DNA of 5,905 bases from Fidelibacterota bacterium (lineage in GTDB: Bacteria > Fidelibacterota > UBA2242 > JAFGTP01): NCBI GenBank assembly GCA_029939785.1, contig JAOZSG010000220.1, positions 1 through 5,905 of the forward strand. The letters are read 5' to 3'. A program made the translations under genes and the position numbers. Positions 1-5,905 of this stretch are shown here, one piece after another (positions within the stretch are counted from its first letter, which is position 1; the number at the start of each line of letters is the position of its first letter). The notes beneath the pieces are model-generated. The model searched no databases, was not told the DNA's origin, and saw nothing but the letters and a program-made list of their open reading frames with translations.

Positions 1-165
1 CTAATTTCTAACTCTTAAAGATTGAAAAGTTGAAATACAGAATTCAGGATTTAGCGAAAACTATATTGTCTTAGTATTTTATCATGGTCGTAATTATGTT
101 GTCATTCATGGTCATTAGTAGCAATTTATTTAAATTATCTTTAATGTTAAAAAAGAGGTAAAATC
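1..165. other. Non-coding leader region upstream of the plsX-like gene
   Basis: All six frames meet stop codons within the first about 20 bases or give only very short reading frames, so no upstream gene tail (for example rpmF, the frequent plsX partner) is visible here. The region is AT-rich. The octamer tcatggtc occurs at 82-89 and again at 106-113 inside loosely similar surroundings, a weak short direct repeat. A promoter for the downstream genes probably lies here, but I could not pick convincing sigma-70 boxes or a Bacteroidota-type TAnnTTTG box. Confidence 0.6.
154..159 (+). promoter_or_regulatory. Shine-Dalgarno site of the plsX-like gene
   Basis: The hexamer agaggt lies six bases before the ATG at 166. 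It is the clearest Shine-Dalgarno match in the window and supports this start codon, as does the N-terminal AVDAMGGD motif beginning ten residues later, as expected for PlsX proteins. Confidence 0.7.
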
Positions 166-1215
166 ATGATTAATAGTCAGGATACTATTATAGCAGTTGA
201 TGCTATGGGAGGTGATAACGCACCAAATGAAATCATTAAAGGTGTTGCCAAAACCACTGTTGATACAAATATTAAAATATTATTAACAGGCAATGAAAAA
301 ACAATTAACAATATATTATCAAAAACAAATCATAATAAAGATCAAATACAAATAATACATACTGATGAGTTTATTACAAACGATGAATCTCCAAGGCAGT
401 CAATAAAGAAAAAACCTAAATCATCCATGTTAATTGCCACTGAATTGTGTGGAAAAGGCGAAGCTCATGGAATTGTATCAGCAGGGAATACAGGAGCATA
501 TATTCTTGCTGCAGTAAAAAATATTGATCGAATACATGGAGTCAATAAAACAGCAATTGCATCAGTTTATCCTACAAGAAACAAACAAAAACATAACGAT
601 ATTTTTAGCCTTATGTTGGATGTTGGAGCAAACAATGTGTGTTCAGCCGAAGATTTAGTTCAATTTGCATTAATGGGAAAAATTTATTCGTCAGATATCA
701 AAGGTATTAATAATCCCACTGTTGCTCTTCTTAATAATGGAAGAGAGTCACACAAAGGTGGTGAAATAATGTCAAAAACCTATAGTATTCTTGAAGCTCT
801 GGATAGTATCAACTTTATTGGAAATATTGAAGGTAATGATATAATGCAAGGTTTGGCAGACGTGGTTGTTACCAATGGGTTTGTTGGTAATATTGTAGTA
901 AAAACAATAGAGGGTATTTCAGATACATTATTACAACTTGGAAAATATGCTTCAAAAAAAAATTTATTGTGGATGTTTGGTATGATGGCTTTATCAGGTG
1001 GAATTAAACAATTAAAAGCTGTTACTGATTATGCTGAATATGGTGGAGCACCTATTCTTGGCTTCAAAAAAATAGTAATAAAAGCTCATGGAAAATCCAA
1101 TGCATTAGCAATTAGTAATGCTATTAAAGTTGCCGCTAAAACATATAGAGATAATGTTTGCAAAAATATTGAAGAACAAATATCCAAAACAAAACTTAAT
1201 ATTAATTTTAATTAA
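166..1215 (+). CDS. plsX: PlsX-like phosphate acyltransferase, divergent
   Basis: PlsX is a peripheral membrane enzyme that converts acyl-ACP and phosphate to acyl-phosphate, the acyl donor used by PlsY in phosphatidic acid synthesis. The 349-residue product has normal family length and recognisable motifs in order: AVDAMGGDNAP (10-20), a lysine-rich ESP..SIKKK...SSM segment (74-88), VSAGNTGA (104-111), LDVGAN (151-156), HKGGE (196-200), NGFVGN..VKTIEG (237-250) and GGAPILGF...IKAHGKSN (293-312). Several usually conserved positions differ: NGRE at 191-194 where IGEE is typical, TNGF at 236-239 where CDGF is typical, and NKTA at 127-130 where a RPA-type motif is typical. The segment before LDVGAN (136-149) is also a few residues long. 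No fabH or rpmF is adjacent; the next gene, an efflux adaptor, starts 13 bp downstream. Family membership is secure. Whether it is the housekeeping PlsX or a paralogue with altered activity cannot be settled here. Confidence 0.9.
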   Translation: MINSQDTIIAVDAMGGDNAPNEIIKGVAKTTVDTNIKILLTGNEKTINNILSKTNHNKDQIQIIHTDEFITNDESPRQSIKKKPKSSMLIATELCGKGEAHGIVSAGNTGAYILAAVKNIDRIHGVNKTAIASVYPTRNKQKHNDIFSLMLDVGANNVCSAEDLVQFALMGKIYSSDIKGINNPTVALLNNGRESHKGGEIMSKTYSILEALDSINFIGNIEGNDIMQGLADVVVTNGFVGNIVVKTIEGISDTLLQLGKYASKKNLLWMFGMMALSGGIKQLKAVTDYAEYGGAPILGFKKIVIKAHGKSNALAISNAIKVAAKTYRDNVCKNIEEQISKTKLNINFN

Positions 1216-1228
1216 TGAAAGCATATGA

Positions 1229-2425
1229 ATGAGACATCACTTTAAATATCAACTAATTTTTATTGTACTACTATCTTTCATATCGGCCTGTAAAAAAAAT
1301 ACTACGATGGTATCAGAAGTTTATTACCCTGAAAAAAATAAAAGAGTTGCAATTACTGAGACCGGAGAATTAAAGTCTAAAAATGCAGTGTTAATTTGTG
1401 CTCCTGCAAGTTGGAATCTAAAATATCAGATTACCTATTTACCAATAGAAGGTTCAAAAGTTCACAAAAGAGATACTCTTGTGTCTTTTGATACAAGAGA
1501 AGTTGAAAATCGTCTAAATGAATCATTGAAAAAACTTGAATCTCTTGAGCACCAATATACTGAAAGAAGGTTAACAAATGCACAAATTATTACAGATTTA
1601 AAAGTACAGTTAGAATCATTATCAATACAAAAAAAGATAAATAAAAACAGGGCAGAACAAGCAGAATATAACTCTGAGACAGATATAAAAGATGCTGATT
1701 TAGAATTGAAAAAAACAGACTTGAATATCAGCAAAACAACAGAAGCATTAAAAGCTCAGAAAATATTGAATAAAAATTCTGAGAATGAAATTCTTTTACA
1801 AATAGAACAAAGGAAAACATCAATTGAACGAAATAAAAAAATGATTGATGATATGTTTATTCTTGCACCAAAAGATGGAATAGTTGTGTATTATCAGCAG
1901 GGTCGTCGTGAAAATAAAACAAAAGTAAAAATCGGCGATACTGTTCTTCCACAGTCTCCAATTCTCCAAATTCCTGATTTAGACAATATGATTGCTGAAA
2001 TAAATTTAAGCGAAGTAGATATTTCAAAAATAAAATTTGATCAAAATGCAAACATTCAAATTGCAGCATATTCTGATTCTATTTTTAGCGGACATGTATC
2101 ATTTATTGCGAAAATAATTAGTTTTGATTTTTCTGTTTCTGAATCTAAAACCTATCCAATTGAAATAGAAATAAATAGTAATCAAAATTTTAGACTGAAA
2201 CCGGGTTTAACAGCAAAAATAGAAATATTTATTGAATCTATCGACGATAATTTTCGTGTTCCCTGCTGGTGCTTGTTCAATAATGACAATAAATTTTATG
2301 TAAAAAACAAATCAAATTTCATTCCTGTAAAAATTAAATCTATTACAGATGGTTACGCTTTTATTACCGGCAATATTACTGACAAAACAGAGTTGTCACC
2401 CAATCAGAATATTCCAAATTTTTAA
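1229..2425 (+). CDS. Lipoprotein HlyD/MacA-family periplasmic adaptor
   Basis: This is a membrane-fusion (adaptor) protein expected to link an inner-membrane exporter to an outer-membrane channel. The N-terminus is a lipoprotein signal peptide: MRHHFKYQ, a hydrophobic stretch (9-19), then the lipobox I-S-A-C with the lipidated cysteine at 21. Then come the first half of a barrel-sandwich (lipoyl-like) domain (about 55-88), a long charged helical hairpin rich in Lys, Glu, Gln and Leu (about 90-208), the second half-domain with LAPKDGIVVY (212-221) and LQIPD (246-250), a beta-barrel domain (about 252-335, including LKPGLTAKIEI) and a membrane-proximal domain to the end. An unusual PCWC sequence lies at 345-348. 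The start ATG at 1229 is favoured because it gives the intact signal peptide; an ATG four bases earlier reads only six codons. The Shine-Dalgarno site is weak (gaaag, 1217-1221). It is probably co-transcribed with plsX and the paralogous adaptor 21 bp downstream. The cargo is unknown. Confidence 0.88.
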   Translation: MRHHFKYQLIFIVLLSFISACKKNTTMVSEVYYPEKNKRVAITETGELKSKNAVLICAPASWNLKYQITYLPIEGSKVHKRDTLVSFDTREVENRLNESLKKLESLEHQYTERRLTNAQIITDLKVQLESLSIQKKINKNRAEQAEYNSETDIKDADLELKKTDLNISKTTEALKAQKILNKNSENEILLQIEQRKTSIERNKKMIDDMFILAPKDGIVVYYQQGRRENKTKVKIGDTVLPQSPILQIPDLDNMIAEINLSEVDISKIKFDQNANIQIAAYSDSIFSGHVSFIAKIISFDFSVSESKTYPIEIEINSNQNFRLKPGLTAKIEIFIESIDDNFRVPCWCLFNNDNKFYVKNKSNFIPVKIKSITDGYAFITGNITDKTELSPNQNIPNF

Positions 2426-2446
2426 CAAATTATAGCAAAGGATATT

Positions 2447-3727
2447 ATGACTAAAAATAGTAAAACACGAAATTTTGTAATAATTACAATAATAATACTT
2501 ATAGTTTTTGTAGTAATTTTTAAAACTAAACCACAAACAAATTATCCTATGTATAAGATTAAAAAAGGAAATTTTTTAATTGATATCAACACAAAAGGTA
2601 CTGTTAAAGCAATAAAATCCAATATAGTTAATTCTCCTTCCAGAATCTGGGGAAATATTAGAATTATTAAACTTGTTGATGAAGGAACTTATGTTAAAAA
2701 AAATGATTTCCTTATTCAGTTCGATCCTGCAGAATTTCAGGAAAGGTTACAACGTCAGGAAAATGATCTTGAAAAAGCAAAAGCAAATATGGAAAGTAAA
2801 ATAGCAAATATAGAAAAACAGGATGCAGATTATCAAAGTCAGTTAAAAATTGAAGAATATAGTTTTGAACAGACAAAACTTAGAGCGAAAAATGCTATTT
2901 ATGAATCTGAAAATAAAAGAAAAGACGTTGAGTATTCTTTAAAAAAAGCAGATATATCCTATAATCGATTAATAGAAAAAATAGAAAAGACTAAAGAAAT
3001 AAATAAAGCTTCTATGAGACAGGCAGAACTTCAGGTGGAACAGGCAGCATTAATGTTAAAACGGGCTCAGGAAGAATTAGACCAACTAACTATATTCTCA
3101 CCTGCTGAAGGTTTGGTTGTATATAAAGAAATTTGGGGTTCAAGTGGAAAAGAAAAAGTAAAGGTTGGATCAACACCATGGAGGAATCAACCTCTTCTGG
3201 AAATCCCTGACCAAAGTAAAATGAAAGTTGTTCTTAATGTTAATGAGGTTGATATTTCAAATGTGCAAAAGAATCAAAATGTTAACATCAAACTGGATGC
3301 TATAACAGATACAAGTTTCACCGGAACAATTACTTCTATTGCTGCACTTGCACATAAAGATCGTGCAACAGAAAAAAAAGTATTTGAAATTGAAGTGAAT
3401 ATAAATGAATATGATGAACGATTAAAACCTGGTATGAGTGCAAATTGTCAGATAATTGTAGAAGAGATAGAAAATTCAATATTTATTCCACTTGATGCAA
3501 TATATTCAAAGGATGGAAAGACCGGAGTTCTAAATTCATCTGGAAAATTTATCCCGATAACAACTGGAAAATCCAATTCAGATTTCATAATTATATCAAA
3601 AGGTTTAAAAGATGGAGATGATATTCGTTTGATGAAAATGAAATCAACTGAACAAAGGCATAAACCAAAATCCACAAATACTAAATCAAAACGTGGTTCC
3701 GAACGTAGAATAATAATTCATGGATAA
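2447..3727 (+). CDS. Membrane-anchored HlyD/MacA-family periplasmic adaptor
   Basis: This second adaptor is anchored by one N-terminal transmembrane helix (about 9-25) after a short basic cytoplasmic tail, not by a lipid. The barrel-sandwich halves (about 40-92 and 216-254) flank a long helical hairpin (about 94-214, strongly Glu/Lys/Gln-rich). The second half has FSPAEGLVVY (217-226), KVKVG (237-241) and LLEIPD (250-255). A beta-barrel follows (about 257-340) with NEVDIS and RLKPGMSANCQI, then a membrane-proximal domain with IPLDAIY (347-353). It is clearly paralogous to the preceding gene, sharing VVY, IPD, EVDIS, RLKPG and FIP landmarks in order, so the two probably arose by duplication. 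The last 24 residues (403-426) form a basic, Ser/Thr/Lys/Arg-rich tail that the first adaptor lacks. A good Shine-Dalgarno site (aaagga, 2437-2442) sits four bases before the ATG. It probably works with the permease downstream; whether the two adaptors form a mixed ring is inference. Confidence 0.88.
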   Translation: MTKNSKTRNFVIITIIILIVFVVIFKTKPQTNYPMYKIKKGNFLIDINTKGTVKAIKSNIVNSPSRIWGNIRIIKLVDEGTYVKKNDFLIQFDPAEFQERLQRQENDLEKAKANMESKIANIEKQDADYQSQLKIEEYSFEQTKLRAKNAIYESENKRKDVEYSLKKADISYNRLIEKIEKTKEINKASMRQAELQVEQAALMLKRAQEELDQLTIFSPAEGLVVYKEIWGSSGKEKVKVGSTPWRNQPLLEIPDQSKMKVVLNVNEVDISNVQKNQNVNIKLDAITDTSFTGTITSIAALAHKDRATEKKVFEIEVNINEYDERLKPGMSANCQIIVEEIENSIFIPLDAIYSKDGKTGVLNSSGKFIPITTGKSNSDFIIISKGLKDGDDIRLMKMKSTEQRHKPKSTNTKSKRGSERRIIIHG

Positions 3728-3731
3728 ACAT

Positions 3732-3748
3732 ACGGGGCGATAAATGAA
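3732..3748 (+). repeat. 17-nt direct repeat, left copy (decayed ribosome-binding and start copy)
   Basis: The sequence acggggcgataaatgaa is identical to 3965-3981. It contains an ATG at 3744 in the same context as the permease start, but this ATG opens only a seven-codon frame (MNKINHK then stop). Similarity extends weakly leftward to about 3721 (tggataaacat against tgtctaaagata), so the original duplicated unit may have been about 28 bp. Confidence 0.8.
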
Positions 3749-3756
3749 TAAAATCA

Positions 3757-3869
3757 ACCACAAATGAACGCTTATGAACGCGAATAAAAAATAAATATAA
3801 TTATTAGTGAAAATCAGGCGAATGACTGACTACTGACGGGTAATAGCAGGATTCGCGTGCATTAATGGT
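3757..3869. repeat. Imperfect palindromic element A (likely dispersed repeat)
   Basis: The left arm (3757-3785) begins accacaaatg and holds two copies of atgaacgc ten bases apart (3764-3771 and 3774-3781), ending in gcgaat. The right arm (3851-3869) is attcgcgtgcattaatggt. Its reverse complement, accattaatgcacgcgaat, matches the left arm with one ten-base unit removed: 11 of 12 positions at atgaacgcgaat and 8 of 10 at accacaaatg. The middle, about 65 bases, includes a gactgactactgac stretch. From memory, similar accacaaatgaacgcgaat words recur as intergenic repeats in many environmental bacterial genomes; copy number in this genome cannot be seen here. Confidence 0.65.
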
Positions 3870-3888
3870 AAAAAAATGAAAAAAAACA

Positions 3889-3960
3889 TTAAGACAGGAT
3901 TAACATGATAAACAGAATAATAAAAATGTTACCCAGTAAATCTTGTTTATCCTGTCTAAA
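3889..3960. repeat. Imperfect palindromic element B (likely dispersed repeat)
   Basis: The left arm ttaagacaggattaaca (3889-3905) pairs with tgtttatcctgtctaaa (3944-3960) at 15 of 17 positions, leaving a 38-base AT-rich loop. The core agacaggat/atcctgtct is a perfect nine-base inverted repeat. Words such as gacaggattaacatgat and gtttatcctgtc are, from memory, common in intergenic repeats of diverse bacteria. No T-run follows the right arm, so it does not look like an intrinsic terminator. The RNA could fold just upstream of the permease ribosome-binding site. Confidence 0.65.
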
Positions 3961-3964
3961 GATA

Positions 3965-3981
3965 ACGGGGCGATAAATGAA
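3965..3981 (+). repeat. 17-nt direct repeat, right copy (working ribosome-binding and start region)
   Basis: This copy of acggggcgataaatgaa contains the permease start ATG at 3977. The G-run (3967-3970), six bases before the ATG, is the only plausible Shine-Dalgarno element and is imperfect. It is identical to 3732-3748, offset by 233 bp, so the repeat block lies exactly between two copies of the translation-start context. Confidence 0.8.
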
Positions 3982-5224
3982 AAAACTTACAAAATTTTCA
4001 CGTGAACTAAATCTTATTACAGGTGAACAATTAAACATAAGTATTCAGGGCTTAAAAGAACACAAAACCCGATCATTACTCACTATGCTTGGTATAATTT
4101 TTGGTGTTGCTGCTGTTATTTCTATGTTGGCAATTGGTGAGGGTGCGAGAAGAAAAACTCTATCTCAAATTCAATCTCTTGGGCTGAATAATATTATAAT
4201 TGATGATATTAGTAAACCAGAAGATGTAGATAAAAATACTGAATTATTAAACACAAAAGATCTAACATCAATTTTGTCAGTTGTTCCTACCATTGAAACA
4301 GGTGTACCTGTACTACAGGAAAAAATGGAAGCAAATTATAAAAATAGATTTGAAGAAATAGAACTGATTGGAACTACTTCTGAATATTTTAATATTGTTA
4401 ACCTTTCACTTGCAAGAGGTGGATTTTTCTCAAATATCGATAATAAATTACATAATAGAGTTTGTGTAATTGGTACAGAAACAGCAAAATCTCTGTTTCT
4501 TATTGAGAATCCTATTGGCAAAAAGATTAAAATTAACAATATATGGTTTACTGTAATTGGAGTACTAAATTACCAACCCGTTAGTATTGCGGGTAACACC
4601 GAAGTAAACCTAAATGGATATATTTTCACTCCAATCAAAACAATTCAAACTCGTTTTACCCGCGATCCAAAAAAAAGTGAACTTGACCAAATAATTGTAA
4701 GAGTAAAAGAAAGTCCCTTTGTTGTTTCTTCTTCAGAATTTATTGATCAACTAATTTTCAGACATCATAATGAATATAAAAATTATAAACTACTTGTTCC
4801 CGAACAATTATTGAAACAGAGTGAAGAAACTCAAAAAGTATTTAATATTGTAATGGGAGCCATCGCCGGAATTTCATTATTAGTTGGTGGAATAGGTATT
4901 ATGAATATTATGTTGGCATCTATTTTAGAACGAACCCGGGAAATTGGTCTTCGAAGAGCAATTGGAGCGACACAACATGACATTAGAAATCAATTTTTAA
5001 TTGAGTCCAGTATATTAAGTTTATTAGGTGGATTAATTGGGATTATTATTGGATACATTTTAACTTTTGGGGTTACCTCTTTTTCAGACTGGGAAACAGC
5101 TGTCAGTTTATGGTCAATTGTACTATCTGTTGGTGTATCAAGTATTATTGGGATAATATTCGGATATTTTCCAGCATCAAAAGCGGCAGAGCTTGATCCT
5201 ATTGAAGCCTTGAGATATGAATGA
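3977..5224 (+). CDS. MacB/FtsX-type ABC transporter permease without ATPase domain
   Basis: This is an inner-membrane permease of the type VII (MacB/FtsX/LolC) ABC superfamily, which moves substrates by mechanotransmission to periplasmic partners. At 415 residues it has the usual permease-only length. In order it has an N-terminal amphipathic segment with LKEHKTRSLLTMLGIIFGVAAVI, transmembrane helix 1 (about 33-53), a large MacB-type periplasmic domain (about 56-285), helix 2 (about 289-313), the cytoplasmic coupling segment ERTREIGLRRAIGA (318-331), helix 3 (about 345-366), helix 4 (about 377-398) and the hallmark C-terminus PASKAAELDPIEALRYE (399-415). No Walker A, ABC signature or Walker B sequence occurs in it or elsewhere in the window, so the ATPase must be supplied from another locus. 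The two adaptors upstream fit as partners. The gene ends 27 bp before a convergent deacetylase, so the visible operon stops here. Substrate unknown: macrolide, peptide, lipid or lipoprotein are all possible. Confidence 0.9.
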   Translation: MKKLTKFSRELNLITGEQLNISIQGLKEHKTRSLLTMLGIIFGVAAVISMLAIGEGARRKTLSQIQSLGLNNIIIDDISKPEDVDKNTELLNTKDLTSILSVVPTIETGVPVLQEKMEANYKNRFEEIELIGTTSEYFNIVNLSLARGGFFSNIDNKLHNRVCVIGTETAKSLFLIENPIGKKIKINNIWFTVIGVLNYQPVSIAGNTEVNLNGYIFTPIKTIQTRFTRDPKKSELDQIIVRVKESPFVVSSSEFIDQLIFRHHNEYKNYKLLVPEQLLKQSEETQKVFNIVMGAIAGISLLVGGIGIMNIMLASILERTREIGLRRAIGATQHDIRNQFLIESSILSLLGGLIGIIIGYILTFGVTSFSDWETAVSLWSIVLSVGVSSIIGIIFGYFPASKAAELDPIEALRYE

Positions 5225-5251
5225 TAACAATGAACAATTATCAATGAATTC

Positions 5252-5905
5252 TTATATTTCCGATATTAAATAAGATTTCAAATCCAACTCTTTACATTTT
5301 AGAATTAAATTTTCCAGATAAGATTTATTTATTTGATAATGCTGTGCATTGGAATCAACCGGGCAATGAGCATATAACACCAAAATCTCCTTTTCTTCAC
5401 TTGCTCTATTTAATGCACCATTTAACATTTCTTCACTGATTTGATATTGAACATCTATACCAAGTCCATCTACAACATTTTGTTTTTTTCTTTTAATAAA
5501 TATTTCATCAATCTCTTCGACATTTTTTGTTAATGCTCTCACTTGCTCAAGCGTAACACCTCTAAGAATATCAAAATATTGTAACAAAAACTGGTCTAAC
5601 GTATCATTATGGACTCCACCCGGATATGCAAATGCATCTGGCTTAAGATTAATATCTTCCATAAATGAAATCGCCGGTAATATTTCTGCTTCATAATATT
5701 CATTTAAACTATGATTTTTTAGATAATCAACAGAATTAATATGATTCCAGCCATGGCATCCAATCTCAAAACCAAGCGAGTCAATTTTTTGAAGATTTTT
5801 AATTTCTTTATGAGATAAAGTATGAATATAAGATACAAAAAATGTCGCTTTGATGTTATTTTGTTTTAGAAACAAACATGTTTTATACCATTGAGTTGCA
5901 TAAGA
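5252..5905 (-). CDS. Polysaccharide deacetylase (CE4/NodB-type), 5' end beyond the window
   Basis: This family removes N- or O-acyl groups from polysaccharides with a metal ion. The frame stays open to the right edge, adding ten residues (SYATQWYKTC) upstream of a TTG at 5873-5875, so that TTG is not the start and 217 residues of a longer protein are visible. Numbering from the edge, NNIKATFFV (16-24) is the strand following the first catalytic motif. FEIGCHGWNH (46-55) carries the metal-binding H-x3-H pair, His51 and His55. FAYPGG (92-97) replaces the arginine-containing motif of classical members. LVLYAH (175-180) supplies the late histidine. The TFDD-type motif with the catalytic aspartate should lie just outside. 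It resembles, from memory, deacetylases common in Bacteroidota. It is convergent with the permease and so is a separate transcription unit. Secretion cannot be judged without the N-terminus, and the substrate is unknown. Confidence 0.85.
   Translation of the reverse strand, partial: SYATQWYKTCLFLKQNNIKATFFVSYIHTLSHKEIKNLQKIDSLGFEIGCHGWNHINSVDYLKNHSLNEYYEAEILPAISFMEDINLKPDAFAYPGGVHNDTLDQFLLQYFDILRGVTLEQVRALTKNVEEIDEIFIKRKKQNVVDGLGIDVQYQISEEMLNGALNRASEEKEILVLYAHCPVDSNAQHYQINKSYLENLILKCKELDLKSYLISEI

Larger units (their letters stand above)
3728..3976. other. Non-coding gap carrying a compound repeat block
   Basis: This 249-bp gap between the second adaptor and the permease has no reading frame of useful length on either strand. 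It holds two imperfect palindromic elements, one after the other, with a 17-nt direct repeat at each end of the block. The GC-richer words here (gaacgcgaat, attcgcgtgc, acggggcg) contrast with the AT-rich genes around. The gap sits where a MacB-type ATPase gene would often be found between adaptor and permease. Confidence 0.75.

Noticed and set aside
99..136. Candidate promoter ahead of the plsX-like gene (ttgtca at 99-104 with AT-rich sequence downstream)
   Set aside because: No -10-like hexamer at a suitable spacing, and no Bacteroidota-type box. In DNA this AT-rich such partial matches are expected by chance.
1462..1734. Open frame of 90 codons on the - strand inside the first adaptor
   Set aside because: It lies opposite the coiled-coil coding region, which is poor in antisense stops because of its Lys/Glu/Leu codons. 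The protein is low-complexity Ser/Phe and matches nothing recognisable.
3744..3767. Short frame MNKINHK starting at the duplicated ATG
   Set aside because: Only seven codons, running directly into palindromic element A. It is explained better as a dead copy of the permease start than as a leader peptide, though a leader role cannot be excluded.
3757..3960. CRISPR-like array
   Set aside because: The repeats are inverted pairs with a ten-base internal unit and not direct repeats separated by equal-length unique spacers.
5222..5243. Possible bidirectional terminator between permease and deacetylase (tgataa ... ttatca)
   Set aside because: The stem is six AT-rich base pairs around a ten-base loop with no clear T-run; the region is a low-complexity string with repeated caatga words. 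Too weak to annotate as a terminator.
4990..5244. Open frame of 84 codons on the - strand over the permease end
   Set aside because: It is antisense to the conserved transmembrane and C-terminal region of the permease, has no recognisable domain, and overlaps a well-supported gene.

Overview
The window is AT-rich, low-GC bacterial DNA from a Gram-negative-type organism: it encodes a lipoprotein adaptor, a membrane-fusion protein and a MacB-type permease with a large extracytoplasmic domain. The deacetylase fragment at the right edge resembles, from memory, polysaccharide deacetylases common in Bacteroidota and relatives. I therefore favour a member of the Bacteroidota/FCB group, possibly an environmental or uncultured one, but there is no marker gene to fix this.

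Layout. Positions 1-165 are non-coding. On the + strand follow a PlsX-like phosphate acyltransferase (166-1215), a lipoprotein HlyD/MacA-type adaptor (1229-2425) and a second, membrane-anchored adaptor of the same family (2447-3727). Gaps of 13 and 21 bp suggest one transcription unit. A 249-bp non-coding gap (3728-3976) then holds two imperfect palindromic elements, bracketed by a perfect 17-nt direct repeat that copies the ribosome-binding and start region of the next gene. A MacB/FtsX-type ABC permease without an ATPase domain follows (3977-5224). Convergent with it, on the - strand, is a polysaccharide deacetylase whose N-terminus lies beyond the right edge (5252-5905).

How the genes may work together. 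The two adaptors and the permease look like most of a MacAB-like tripartite export system. The permease would couple ATP hydrolysis to conformational change, and the adaptors would bridge to an outer-membrane channel. The partner ATPase and the TolC-like channel are not in the window. The leading plsX-like gene lacks its usual partners (rpmF, fabH) on the visible side and carries substitutions at positions normally strongly conserved in PlsX. It may be a divergent paralogue tied to a lipid or envelope function, but this is inference.

The parts most worth a second look are the repeat block between adaptor and permease, the missing ATPase and the divergent PlsX. I did not find a clearly new biological system.
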